A stretch of DNA of 42,844 bases. Source: Bacteroidales bacterium. Lineage in GTDB: Bacteria > Bacteroidota > Bacteroidia > Bacteroidales > UBA1556. The notes beneath the pieces are model-generated. The model saw nothing but the letters and a program-made list of their open reading frames with translations, did not search any database and was not told where the DNA came from. Shown here piece by piece: positions 27,543 to 35,777 of the stretch. The first letter of the stretch is position 1, and every line of letters begins with the position of its first letter. The position numbers and the translations under genes are program-made. Location: contig JAOZSY010000001.1 of NCBI GenBank assembly GCA_029939445.1, positions 19,214 through 62,057 on the forward strand, written 5' to 3'.

Positions 27543-28127
27543 ATGAAAAAAATATTACTAGTAATTGTATTATTCTTAGGGGTTGGAATTGGAGCTCAAG
27601 CGCAAAAGTTTGCTTATGTAGATACACAGTATATTCTGGATAATATTCCAGAGTATAAAATGTCGCAAACTCAACTTGATGACTTATCAAAGAAATGGCA
27701 ACAAGAAATTGAAGAAAAAATTGGTGAAATTGACCGATTATTCAAAGCTTATCAAACCGATGCCGTATTATTACCAGAGGATGTGAAGAAACAGCGAGAG
27801 GATGAAATTTTTCAGAAAGAAAAAAACTTACGTGAGTTGAAGAAAAAGCGTTTTGGAAAAGATGGTGATTTGTTTAAAAAGCGTGAAGAACTAATTAAGC
27901 CACTTCAAGATAAAATTTTTAATGCAATAAAAACAATGGCTGACCAGAGAGGTTACGCAATGATTTTTGATAGATCTGGTAGCTTGAGTATACTGTATGC
28001 CAATGAACGATATGATAAGAGTGATGAAGTGTTAGAGGATTTAGGTTATTCAGCAGGAGGAAGCAAAAGTGGTAAAAGTGGTGGCAGTGGAAGTAGCAGT
28101 AGTAAAAACTCGACTAAAAGAAGATAG
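27543..28127 (+). CDS. OmpH/Skp-family periplasmic chaperone (first copy)
   Basis: The 194-residue protein has a signal peptide (1-20) and a mature N-terminus KFAYVDTQYILDNIPEYKM, the start of the Skp fold. A long Lys/Glu-rich coiled-coil arm follows (about 40-125) and closes with YAMIFDRSGSLSILYANERYD. Skp trimers hold unfolded outer-membrane proteins for BamA. The last 25 residues are an unusual Gly/Ser/Lys-rich tail ending KRR. It shares the cluster with bamA and the second copy. Confidence 0.9.
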   Translation: MKKILLVIVLFLGVGIGAQAQKFAYVDTQYILDNIPEYKMSQTQLDDLSKKWQQEIEEKIGEIDRLFKAYQTDAVLLPEDVKKQREDEIFQKEKNLRELKKKRFGKDGDLFKKREELIKPLQDKIFNAIKTMADQRGYAMIFDRSGSLSILYANERYDKSDEVLEDLGYSAGGSKSGKSGGSGSSSSKNSTKRR

Positions 28128-28263
28128 TAGCAATATTGATGATTTTTTTCATTAAATTTGCCGACTGGTTCTAAAAATATTTTTTTTGACCACATTATTA
28201 AATTATTAATCTTGTAAGAATTATAACTAAAGTGGTCGTTATAATTTTACTTAAATTATTGAA

Positions 28264-28803
28264 ATGAAACATATTAAAATTTTAGCAGTATTAGTTGTAT
28301 TGATGTTCTCTGTATTTACTGTACAAGCTCAAAAAACAAAAGTAGGCGTAGTAAATATTGGTGAAATATTAGTGCTAATGCCAGAATATGATTCTTTGCA
28401 AGTTGCTTATAAAGCAAAATACGAAAGTATTCAAAGAGATTTGCAAATGATGGTAGCAGAGTATCAGCAGAAAGCTAAAGAGTTAGAAATGACTCGTGCT
28501 CAGAATACAAATATTATTAATAGTGCTCTAGAAGAGGGCTTAGTAGACTTGCAAAAGAGAATTGAAAGAATTCAGCAAGGAGCTCCTGCTGAGCTTGATG
28601 CTTTTGAACAAGAACAAATTAATCCTTTACTTGACCGTATTAGAACGGCTATTAAGGAAGTAGCAAAAGAAAATGGATATTCTCATATCATAAATAACTC
28701 GCAAGAGCAAGTTATTTACTTTGAAGAGTCATCTGATATTCTACCATTAGTTAAAAATAAAATGGGTTTAAAAGATAAGCCTGTACCAACTTTGGGACAG
28801 TAG
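28264..28803 (+). CDS. OmpH/Skp-family periplasmic chaperone (second copy)
   Basis: The 179-residue protein has a signal peptide (1-22) and the mature start TKVGVVNIGEILVLMPEYD, then a coiled-coil arm (about 50-135) and a C-terminal strand with YSHIINNSQEQVIYF. It diverges clearly from the first copy, so the duplication is old. The 136-base gap before it may hold its own promoter (TAAATTTG at 28153-28160, with TTG only 14 bases upstream). A terminator follows. Confidence 0.9.
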   Translation: MKHIKILAVLVVLMFSVFTVQAQKTKVGVVNIGEILVLMPEYDSLQVAYKAKYESIQRDLQMMVAEYQQKAKELEMTRAQNTNIINSALEEGLVDLQKRIERIQQGAPAELDAFEQEQINPLLDRIRTAIKEVAKENGYSHIINNSQEQVIYFEESSDILPLVKNKMGLKDKPVPTLGQ

Positions 28804-28824
28804 TACTGTAAGGAAATTATATTA

Positions 28825-28860
28825 AAAGGTTGTTTGTTAATTCAAACAGCCTTTTTTTTT
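28825..28860 (+). terminator. Terminator of the porG-like/uppS/bamA/skp cluster
   Basis: AAAGGTTGTTTG (28825-28836) pairs with CAAACAGCCTTT (28843-28854), 12 bp with one G-T pair and a 6-base loop, followed by T to 28860. Confidence 0.88.
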
Positions 28861-28998
28861 GAAGTATTTTTATTAAATTTTGTCAATCAATAAGTTGTCT
28901 ACCATCTGACTACTTCATTTAAAAATATGAGACTTTACACTAGTCTTAATTTTAGAATTTTTTCACAAAAAAAATAACTTATACGAGCGTAATAGTAT

Positions 28999-29006
28999 TA
29001 CTTTTG
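28999..29006 (+). promoter_or_regulatory. Candidate -7 box (TACTTTTG) for tpiA
   Basis: TACTTTTG lies 87 bases before the tpiA ATG at 29093 and downstream of the previous terminator. No -33 TTG is visible. Confidence 0.4.
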
Positions 29007-29092
29007 TAGTTATTGAAAGAGCATTATGTTAAGCTATTATTTCTAACTATAGAATAGAAAGTATATTATTATAACAATATAACACCCTTATT

Positions 29093-29851
29093 ATGAGATC
29101 AAAAATTGTTGCAGGTAACTGGAAAATGAATAAAAAATTTGATGAAGCAGATGAGCTTTTATATCAAATTTCTGAAGAATTAAGTAATAATCCCCTTAAG
29201 GATGTTCAGCTAGTGGTATGTCCTCCATCATTATATTTAGAACTTGCTACAGATTTTGCGGAATCTAGTGATTTAAAAATAGGAGCTCAGAATGTATCAC
29301 ATCAAAAATCTGGAGCATATACTGGTGAATTATCTGTAGAAATGTTGAATTCTGTTGATGTAGAATATTGCATTATTGGCCACAGTGAGCGTAGAAAGTA
29401 CTTTTCTGAATCATCAGAAATGTTGGCTCAAAAGGTAGATAATCTTCTGGAGTTTGGTATTGAGCCAATCTTTTGCATAGGAGAGCAACTTGATGATAGG
29501 GAAGCTGGTAATCATTTTGATTTGGTAAAAAAACAACTTTCAGAAGGTTTATTTCATTTGTCTGCTAGTGAGTTTTCTAATATTGTAGTAGCTTATGAGC
29601 CTGTATGGGCAATAGGTACTGGAGTAACTGCTAGCCCCAAGCAAGCACAAGAGATGCATGCTTTTATTAGAGGTGTTATCTCAGAGAAATATGGTAGTGA
29701 TATAGCTGAAGAAACTACAATTATTTATGGTGGAAGCTGTAATGCAAAAAATGCAAAAGAGCTATTTTCAAATAAGGATGTAGATGGTGGACTTATCGGC
29801 GGAGCTTCATTAATAGCCAAGGACTTTATTAATATTGCAAATTCATTCTAA
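29093..29851 (+). CDS. tpiA: Triosephosphate isomerase
   Basis: The 252-residue TIM-barrel enzyme of glycolysis interconverts dihydroxyacetone phosphate and glyceraldehyde 3-phosphate. GNWKMN has Lys11, IIGHSER has His97, and VAYEPVWAIGTG has catalytic Glu169 and the mobile loop. IYGGS and the GGLIGGAS phosphate-binding segment complete it. It is normal in length and lies 7 bases before ruvX. Confidence 0.97.
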   Translation: MRSKIVAGNWKMNKKFDEADELLYQISEELSNNPLKDVQLVVCPPSLYLELATDFAESSDLKIGAQNVSHQKSGAYTGELSVEMLNSVDVEYCIIGHSERRKYFSESSEMLAQKVDNLLEFGIEPIFCIGEQLDDREAGNHFDLVKKQLSEGLFHLSASEFSNIVVAYEPVWAIGTGVTASPKQAQEMHAFIRGVISEKYGSDIAEETTIIYGGSCNAKNAKELFSNKDVDGGLIGGASLIAKDFINIANSF

Positions 29852-29857
29852 TATATT

Positions 29858-30268
29858 ATGGGACGTGCTTTATCAATAGATTATGGACAAAAGCGTATTG
29901 GTATTGCTGTTACTGATGAATTAAAGATAGCAGCAAATGGACTAGATACTATTCATGTGAAAGATATACATGAGTTTATAAAGAAATATGTTGCTGAAAA
30001 TGATGTTGATACTTTTGTTGTAGGCTTGCCCATAACGTTGGATAATAAACCTTCAGAATCAACTATCTTTGTGGAGAACTTTGTAGGTTGGCTTAGAAAT
30101 AAATTTCCAAATATAGAGATTGTAAGAATAGACGAAAGGTTTACTTCAAAAATGGCTTTTCAAACTATGATTGATAGTGGAATTAGTAAGAAAGCTAGGA
30201 AAAATAAAGAATTAATTGATAAAATTAGTGCAACTATTATTCTTCAATCTTATTTAAGTTCAATATAA
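29858..30268 (+). CDS. ruvX: RuvX/YqgF-family nuclease
   Basis: The 136-residue protein has the RNase H-like fold: LSIDYGQKRIGIAV with Asp8, VVGLP in the middle, and IVRIDERFTSKMA. Family members mature pre-16S rRNA, and a Holliday-junction resolvase activity has been proposed. Seven bases after tpiA and ahead of def, it appears to be in one operon. Confidence 0.92.
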   Translation: MGRALSIDYGQKRIGIAVTDELKIAANGLDTIHVKDIHEFIKKYVAENDVDTFVVGLPITLDNKPSESTIFVENFVGWLRNKFPNIEIVRIDERFTSKMAFQTMIDSGISKKARKNKELIDKISATIILQSYLSSI

Positions 30269-30300
30269 TAAAACAAATGTAGAGAGTTTGCTCTGCGAAA

Positions 30301-30314
30301 TATATATATATATA
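30301..30314 (+). repeat. (TA)7 dinucleotide repeat touching the def start codon
   Basis: Seven uninterrupted TA units fill 30301-30314 and end at the ATG of def (30315). Such a tract can change length by polymerase slippage and alter the initiation region. The surrounding DNA is AT-rich, so it may be incidental. Confidence 0.8.
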
Positions 30315-30884
30315 ATGACATTTCCAATAGTAGCCTATGGGCACCCAAATTTACGAAAGATTGCTATTGACATAGATAAGGATTATCCAGATTTGGATAA
30401 CTTAATAGAATCTATGTTTGAGACTATGTACCAAAGTAATGGTGTTGGTCTAGCAGCACCTCAGATAAATAAATCCATTAGACTATTTACAATAGATGCA
30501 TCACCTTTTACAGAAGAAGCTCAAACAGAGATTGAATTTAAGGATGTGTTTATAAATGCTAAATTAGTTGAAGAAACTGGAGATATGTGGGCTTTTAATG
30601 AAGGGTGTTTGAGTGTGCCTGGCATTAATGAGGATATAATGCGTCTTTCTAAAATTAGAATTCAATATTATAACGCTAATTGGGAGTTTCAGGATAAAGA
30701 ATTTGATGGTGTTATAGCAAGAGTTATACAGCACGAATATGACCATCTAGAAGGTAAGTTATTTGTTGATCACCTTTCAGGACTTAGAAAAACGATGCTT
30801 AAAGGAAAACTTAACGACATATCCAAGGGAAAGGTGACTGCAGATTATAGAATGATTTTTGCAAAACAGAAGAAAAGAAGATAA
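30315..30884 (+). CDS. def: Peptide deformylase
   Basis: The 189-residue enzyme removes the formyl group from new proteins. The three metal-site motifs are GVGLAAPQ (43-50), EGCLSVPG (Cys98) and QHEYDHLEG (His140, catalytic Glu141, His144). The ATG at 30315 gives the standard start MTFPIVAYGHPNLRK; an in-frame TTG at 30288 would add nine unlikely residues encoded by the TA repeat. It follows ruvX and precedes a lipoprotein gene by 18 bases. Confidence 0.95.
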   Translation: MTFPIVAYGHPNLRKIAIDIDKDYPDLDNLIESMFETMYQSNGVGLAAPQINKSIRLFTIDASPFTEEAQTEIEFKDVFINAKLVEETGDMWAFNEGCLSVPGINEDIMRLSKIRIQYYNANWEFQDKEFDGVIARVIQHEYDHLEGKLFVDHLSGLRKTMLKGKLNDISKGKVTADYRMIFAKQKKRR

Positions 30885-30902
30885 AATATTAAAACTATAG
30901 AA

Positions 30903-31451
30903 ATGAACAAGATATATATTATAATTGTATTAACTATTTCTGGATTTATGTTCTCATGTGATAGCAACTTAAATACAGAGAAGACGATCTCGAAAGAATT
31001 TATAAAGGAGCAAATTGATTCTTTGAAATTAGAATTATATAAAGGTATTTCGAACCCAGCTAATGATATAACGGCTAAACTAGTTGTTAAGCAATATACG
31101 AAGTATGCTTATGCTTTTCGTAAAGATAGTATATCAAAGAATTATTTATTTGAATGCGCTCAGGTTAATGTTGGATTAGGTTTGTCTCCTGAGGCAATTG
31201 CTAATCTTGATACTATTGTTGCATGGTATCCGCAAGATGAAATTGCACCATCAGCACTACAATTTAAAGCTTTTATATTGGATGATAGAATGCATCGATG
31301 GCAAAAGGCAGCTGAAGTTCTTGATGAGCTAATAGCAAAATATCCTAATAGTGATATTGTGGAAAATGCCAAAGCGTATAAGGCAACTTTAGGAAAGCCC
31401 GCAGAACAAATAATTCAGGAAATGGCTGATAAAGAGGCTGCAAAAGAATAA
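30903..31451 (+). CDS. Predicted lipoprotein with TPR-like helices
   Basis: The 182-residue protein has a lipobox ending FMFSC (Cys19). The mature part is helical, with TPR-like pairs (YLFECAQVNVGLGLSPEAIANLDTIVAWYP split as landmarks VNVGLGLSPEA and LDTIVAWYP; then AAEVLDELIAKYPNSDIVENAKAY). It probably binds another protein at the periplasmic face of an envelope membrane. It is the last gene of the tpiA-ruvX-def run and ends at a terminator. Confidence 0.8.
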   Translation: MNKIYIIIVLTISGFMFSCDSNLNTEKTISKEFIKEQIDSLKLELYKGISNPANDITAKLVVKQYTKYAYAFRKDSISKNYLFECAQVNVGLGLSPEAIANLDTIVAWYPQDEIAPSALQFKAFILDDRMHRWQKAAEVLDELIAKYPNSDIVENAKAYKATLGKPAEQIIQEMADKEAAKE

Positions 31452-31475
31452 ATAGCTGTTTTTATAGTCTTCTAG

Positions 31476-31517
31476 AAATCATCTTAATTAATTACTATTA
31501 TTTAAGATGATTTTTTT
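31476..31517 (+). terminator. Terminator after the tpiA-ruvX-def-lipoprotein run
   Basis: AAATCATCTTAA (31476-31487) pairs perfectly with TTAAGATGATTT (31502-31513), with a 14-base loop and T to 31517. Confidence 0.85.
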
Positions 31518-31585
31518 ATGTAAATGGGTTTTATTTATAAGCCTAATTTTTTTACTTTAGCCTACATAAAATTCAATAAAGAGTA

Positions 31586-32134
31586 ATGACAAAAACTGAA
31601 CAACAATTTAAGGATAATATAGAGTTATGCAGTAATATCTTTAGTAAAAAAACTAAGGATTATGGTACTGCATGGCGTATACTTCGTACTTCTAGCCTTA
31701 CCGATCAGATTTTTATAAAGGCAAATAGAATTCGTAGTATTGAAGAAAAAGGTGAACAGAAAATTAATGAAGATATACGCGATGAATTTATAGCTATTGT
31801 AAATTATTCGGTAATGGCTCTTATACAATTATATCATAAGCCAAAAGATGATGAGGATATAAAAATGCCCACAGAGCTTGTTATTGAATTATATAGTAAA
31901 TACATAATTGCGGCTAAGGATTTAATGCTTAATAAGAATCATGATTATGGTGAAGCTTGGCGAGATATGCGCATTTCATCACTTACCGATATTATTCTTA
32001 TGAAATTGCTTCGCTTAAAGCAAATAGAGGATAATAAAGGAAAAACTATAATATCTGAAGGCCCTGAAGGAAGCTATAATGATATGATTAATTATGCAAT
32101 ATTTGCACTAATAAAAATTTCTGAAGGAGAATAA
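31586..32134 (+). CDS. DUF1599 (Nmad1-type) protein, tandem duplicated domain
   Basis: The 182-residue protein consists of two copies of one module about 95 residues apart. DYGTAWR (25-31) matches DYGEAWR (120-126), SSLTD (36-40) matches SSLTD (131-135), and IVNYSVMALI (71-80) matches MINYAIFALI (167-176). DUF1599 is also called nucleotide modification associated domain 1; its chemistry is not established, and an all-alpha NTP-pyrophosphatase-like fold is possible. It lies 13 bases before the DoxX-type gene, an order common in Bacteroidota. Confidence 0.88.
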   Translation: MTKTEQQFKDNIELCSNIFSKKTKDYGTAWRILRTSSLTDQIFIKANRIRSIEEKGEQKINEDIRDEFIAIVNYSVMALIQLYHKPKDDEDIKMPTELVIELYSKYIIAAKDLMLNKNHDYGEAWRDMRISSLTDIILMKLLRLKQIEDNKGKTIISEGPEGSYNDMINYAIFALIKISEGE

Positions 32135-32147
32135 TAAGATCTGAATT

Positions 32148-33395
32148 ATGAAAAATAAAATAATAAGTTGGATTTTCTTATCAATTACACTATTAGGTGC
32201 TTACGCAATTTCTATTTTTGATGGATATAATTTATTTTTCCTTTTATTTCTAATTCTAAATACTGGTTTTATAGGATATTTTGCTCCCAAAATTGATAAA
32301 ACTGTATTATCAGTAAGTAGAATATTGGTAGGTGTTTTATTTGTGTACTCAGGAATAGTGAAAGGTGTTGATCCCTTGGGGACACAATTCAAAATAGAAG
32401 ATTATTTTTATGCTTATGGCATGGATTGGGCTGCGCCTTATGCCCTAATTCTTTCTGTACTACTTAATGCTGTCGAGTTTTCAATGGGTGCTTTACTTTT
32501 ATTGCGTGTGAAAACAAAATATATTAGCGTTTTGAGCTTGATTATGATGTTGCTATTTACCATAACTACTTTATATGATGCACTATATAGTCCTGTTCCT
32601 GATTGTGGTTGTTTTGGTGATGCTCTTATCATTTCAAATTGGCAAACATTCTATAAGAACCTTATTATTAATGCATTAGTTATATTGCTTTTTGTTCGTA
32701 GAAAAGACTTCTCTGTATATAAATCTAAAGTTTTAGAGTATTCAGCTTTATTGGGAATTGTTTTTGGTTTTATATTTTTCGAGTCTTATAATATAAATAA
32801 CTTGCCAATGATTGATTTTAGATCATGGAAGGTAGATTCTAGATTATTGCCTGCTAATCCGGAGCCAATAAAGTATTACCTAACATATAAAAATAAGAAA
32901 TCTGGTGATACCAAGGAATACATAAGTAAGGAACTGCCTTGGCAGGATTCTGTTTTTATGGCTGATTGGAAGTGGCTTTCTTCAAGAGAAATAGACCCTA
33001 ATATTTCGGATATGAATACTTTTCCTATGATAGGTGAGGATGGAGCCGATCATTCTAAAGAAATTGTGAGCTACGAGGGCAATACATATATCTTTATTAT
33101 CTATAATGTTGAGAAGGTAGAAGATAAACCAGCAAAATATATTAAGAGTTTTATTGATAATGCTATGCAAGTAGGCCATAGAGTGGTGATGCTAAATAGT
33201 GATTTACCAGTAGATTACCAAAGTTTTATTAAAGAAAATAACATAGCAGATATTAAAGTTTATAATAGTGATGATACAGCACTAAAAGCTGCAATAAGAT
33301 CTAACCCAGGATTAATAGTAGTCCGCGATGGTGAAGTAGTGGCAAAGTATCATCATAATAATTTCCCGGATATTAGCAAACTAAAAAATAAATAG
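32148..33395 (+). CDS. DoxX/MauE-like membrane protein with thioredoxin-like C-terminal domain (BT_3928 type)
   Basis: The 415-residue protein has membrane helices at about 5-25, 29-45, 55-72, 97-118, 124-143, 167-184 and 197-213. Between helices lies PDCGCFGDAL (Cys153, Cys155), a motif typical of MauE/DoxX relatives that handle redox or sulfur chemistry. The soluble part (about 220-415) resembles a thioredoxin fold but has no cysteine at all, so it cannot work as a CXXC oxidoreductase. It starts 13 bases after the DUF1599 gene and ends 4 bases before an ABC permease gene. Exact role unknown. Confidence 0.82.
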   Translation: MKNKIISWIFLSITLLGAYAISIFDGYNLFFLLFLILNTGFIGYFAPKIDKTVLSVSRILVGVLFVYSGIVKGVDPLGTQFKIEDYFYAYGMDWAAPYALILSVLLNAVEFSMGALLLLRVKTKYISVLSLIMMLLFTITTLYDALYSPVPDCGCFGDALIISNWQTFYKNLIINALVILLFVRRKDFSVYKSKVLEYSALLGIVFGFIFFESYNINNLPMIDFRSWKVDSRLLPANPEPIKYYLTYKNKKSGDTKEYISKELPWQDSVFMADWKWLSSREIDPNISDMNTFPMIGEDGADHSKEIVSYEGNTYIFIIYNVEKVEDKPAKYIKSFIDNAMQVGHRVVMLNSDLPVDYQSFIKENNIADIKVYNSDDTALKAAIRSNPGLIVVRDGEVVAKYHHNNFPDISKLKNK

Positions 33396-33399
33396 CAAA

Positions 33400-34482
33400 G
33401 TGGTATTATTTATCTTAAAACGTCTTTTTTATGGTTTCCTAGTTCTTTGGGGAGTTGTAAGTGTGGTGTTTTTATTATTTAATGTTTTGCCTGGTGATCC
33501 AGCACGAATGATGCTAGGCCAAAGGGCTGATAGTGCTTCTGTAGCTGCTATAAATCACGATTTGGGAAGAGATAAACCCTTGAGTTTACAGTATTTGAAC
33601 TATATAAATGATTTATCCATAATATCTATTCACAATACTAAAGATGCAGAGAGTTTCTGGTTTCTAAATCCTAATAAATATGGTGATACTAAACCATTTA
33701 TCACTTTTGGTGATGAAATTGGAATTGTAATTAAGAAACCTTATTTACGAAGATCGTATCAGAATTCTCGTTTAGTATCAGATATACTTTTTGAAGCTTT
33801 CCCTAAAACTGCTTTATTAGCTATTGTGGCTGTTTCTATGGCTTTAGTAATTGGGATTTTTGTAGGTACATTATCTGCAATATATAAGGATACCTGGTTC
33901 GATAAATTAGCTTTGGTATTAAGTGTTTCAGGAATGTCAATTCCAAGTTTCTTTGCTGCAATACTGTTTGCTTGGCTATTTGCTTTTGTGCTTGAAGATT
34001 ATACAGGATTGAGCATGTTTGGTAGTTTATACTCTGTTGATGATTTTGGTCGTGGCGAGTATATAAATCTTAAGAACCTTATTCTACCGGCAATTGTATT
34101 AGGTATACGCCCTCTAGCAATTGTTGTGGAACTTACTAGAAGCTCGTTATTGGAAGTTATGTCTCAAGATTATATTCGTACAGCAAAAGCAAAGGGTCTT
34201 TCTAAGTATAAGGTTTTGAGAAATCATGCCATGAAAAATGCACTTAATCCCGTAATAACTGCAATTTCTGGTTGGCTAGCATCATTAATGGCAGGAGCTG
34301 TATTTGTAGAGTTTGTTTTCGACTGGAAAGGTGTTGGCGTTGCAATTGTTGATGCACTTAATAAATATGATTTCCCTGTAGTAATGGGTGCTGTAATGTT
34401 TATTTCTGTGATTCTCGTCCTAATAAATATTCTTGTTGATATTTTATATGCTTATTTGGATCCTAGAATTAGATTGTATTAA
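33400..34482 (+). CDS. DppB/OppB-type ABC transporter permease
   Basis: The 360-residue inner-membrane protein starts with GTG four bases after the previous stop. The first helix ends in FNVLPGDPARMMLG, the standard DppB N-terminal motif. The permease core follows, with the EAA-like loop at RTAKAKGLSKYKVLRNHAM, where the ATPase docks. A segment of about 70 residues (SFWFLNPNKYGDTKPF and around) between helix 1 and the core is longer than in E. coli DppB. No partner permease, ATPase or binding protein is in this window, so the substrate (peptide or nickel-like) is open. Confidence 0.9.
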   Translation: MVLFILKRLFYGFLVLWGVVSVVFLLFNVLPGDPARMMLGQRADSASVAAINHDLGRDKPLSLQYLNYINDLSIISIHNTKDAESFWFLNPNKYGDTKPFITFGDEIGIVIKKPYLRRSYQNSRLVSDILFEAFPKTALLAIVAVSMALVIGIFVGTLSAIYKDTWFDKLALVLSVSGMSIPSFFAAILFAWLFAFVLEDYTGLSMFGSLYSVDDFGRGEYINLKNLILPAIVLGIRPLAIVVELTRSSLLEVMSQDYIRTAKAKGLSKYKVLRNHAMKNALNPVITAISGWLASLMAGAVFVEFVFDWKGVGVAIVDALNKYDFPVVMGAVMFISVILVLINILVDILYAYLDPRIRLY

Positions 34483-35009
34483 TACTTCGTCAGTTTTTTT
34501 AATAACATTCCGCCTCTGCCTCTTAAAGCAGGAGAATCTTCTTGAATAATAATTTTCAATACATCTTTCAATTCAGATTTTAATTCGGGTTCAATAATAC
34601 TAATATTGAAAATTATTTGCATAGCATGAACTCTCACTGCAAGAGCTTCTTTGGGGTTTAATAAGATTTTAAAACATATATTTACTGCTTTACCCATCTC
34701 AATTTCTTTAACATCAAATAGGAGTATTATTTTCATTATCTCACGTTTCTGACCATTATGAGTAAAGGTGTTTAATAGGTCTAACATTTGATCTAAATAG
34801 GGTCGGATATAATCCTTATTACTATTGTTCAGTAAATGAAAAAGCATCCATGCTGCGCGCCACGACTGAGGATGAACATTAGAAATGCTTATTTTCCAAA
34901 GTAAATCAATCATCTCTTGATTTACTTTATTATTCTTAATAATAGTATTAATATTATCTTTAGAAATATCGTTTATTATGAAATTTTTTATTTGTTCTTC
35001 AGCGTTCAT
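34479..35009 (-). CDS. HEAT-repeat-like protein of unknown function
   Basis: The protein has 176 residues, all alpha-helical, with no signal peptide or membrane helix. Helix pairs such as SWRAAWMLFHLLNN, REIMKIILLFDV and ALAVRVHAMQIIFNIS look like HEAT or alkylation-repeat units, suggesting a binding scaffold. I do not recognise a specific family. Its stop overlaps the end of the permease gene by 4 bases in convergent orientation, with no terminator between. Confidence 0.75.
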   Translation of the reverse strand: MNAEEQIKNFIINDISKDNINTIIKNNKVNQEMIDLLWKISISNVHPQSWRAAWMLFHLLNNSNKDYIRPYLDQMLDLLNTFTHNGQKREIMKIILLFDVKEIEMGKAVNICFKILLNPKEALAVRVHAMQIIFNISIIEPELKSELKDVLKIIIQEDSPALRGRGGMLLKKLTKY

Positions 35010-35062
35010 ATTATAAATTAGATGGACTCAAAAATACAGATTATTAATTGAATTATTTAAAT

Positions 35063-35070
35063 TACTTTTG
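35063..35070 (+). promoter_or_regulatory. Candidate -7 box (TACTTTTG) for the 189-residue membrane protein
   Basis: TACTTTTG lies 53 bases before the ATG at 35123. A TTG at 35048-35050 is only 12 bases away, too close for the usual -33. Confidence 0.35.
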
Positions 35071-35122
35071 CATTTGTATTTTTTAAAATACTTATTGGTT
35101 TATAATAACAAATCCAGATTTG

Positions 35123-35692
35123 ATGGTTAGTGATTTTATACTTGGCATTTTTGCTTTTTATTTTTTTTATATGAATAGGACTCTAAATAAGAATTGGGGA
35201 TTCTTTTTCTTGTTTGTGAGTATTGCTGCTTTTGTAGGCTCTGCTTTTCATGGTGGTTTTATAGCTGCCGAATATGCTAGGTTTGTTCCATGGACTATTT
35301 TGTCGGCATCATTAATATTTGCACAATTAGCAACCTACGAAAAGGTTAATTCAAAAACACTTAATCTATTCTTTGTATTTAAGTCTGCATTATTCCTTTC
35401 ATTAGCAATTAGTTACTCAGAGTTTCTTTTTATGGTTACCGATATAGCTATTAGTTTATTAGGGTTTGTAGTAATAGGGAATTCCTTTTTTATTAAAGGT
35501 ATTTCAAATAAAATATCATTGGGAATTATAATTTCTATATCATCAGCAATTATTGTAGTATTAAAATTGAATATACATCCTGAATATTTAACAGCAAATG
35601 ATATTGGGCATTATATCTCCATTATTTCACTTTTATATATTTCAAAGGGAATAGGAGAGAGTAGCTATTATCTGAAAGCAAAACAAGCATAA
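35123..35692 (+). CDS. Polytopic membrane protein of unknown function
   Basis: The 189-residue protein has about seven hydrophobic segments covering most of the chain. The ATG at 35123 is preferred over an in-frame TTG one codon earlier. His residues in FHGGF (near 36) and DIGHYI (near 165), inside or beside helices, recall metal-binding membrane hydrolases of the ceramidase-like group, but this is a weak likeness. It stands alone between a -7 box and a strong two-way terminator. Confidence 0.7.
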   Translation: MVSDFILGIFAFYFFYMNRTLNKNWGFFFLFVSIAAFVGSAFHGGFIAAEYARFVPWTILSASLIFAQLATYEKVNSKTLNLFFVFKSALFLSLAISYSEFLFMVTDIAISLLGFVVIGNSFFIKGISNKISLGIIISISSAIIVVLKLNIHPEYLTANDIGHYISIISLLYISKGIGESSYYLKAKQA

Positions 35693-35693
35693 G

Positions 35694-35745
35694 AATAAAA
35701 AAAAAGAGCTTATTTCAATAATGAAATAAGCTCTTTTTTTTTATT
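35694..35745. terminator. Bidirectional terminator, stem about 23 bp
   Basis: Nine A then GAGCTTATTTC (35697-35716) pairs perfectly with 35723-35742 (GAAATAAGCTC then nine T), and three more outer pairs are possible. The loop has 6 bases. It lies between convergent genes ending at 35692 (plus) and 35778 (minus). Confidence 0.92.
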
Positions 35746-35777
35746 AAATAAATTTATTAAAGTCCTTCAAAGGTATT

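Noticed and set aside
28168..28252. GACCAC and GTGGTC inverted arms in the gap between the two Skp genes
   Set aside because: Six-base arms over 50 bases apart are expected by chance.
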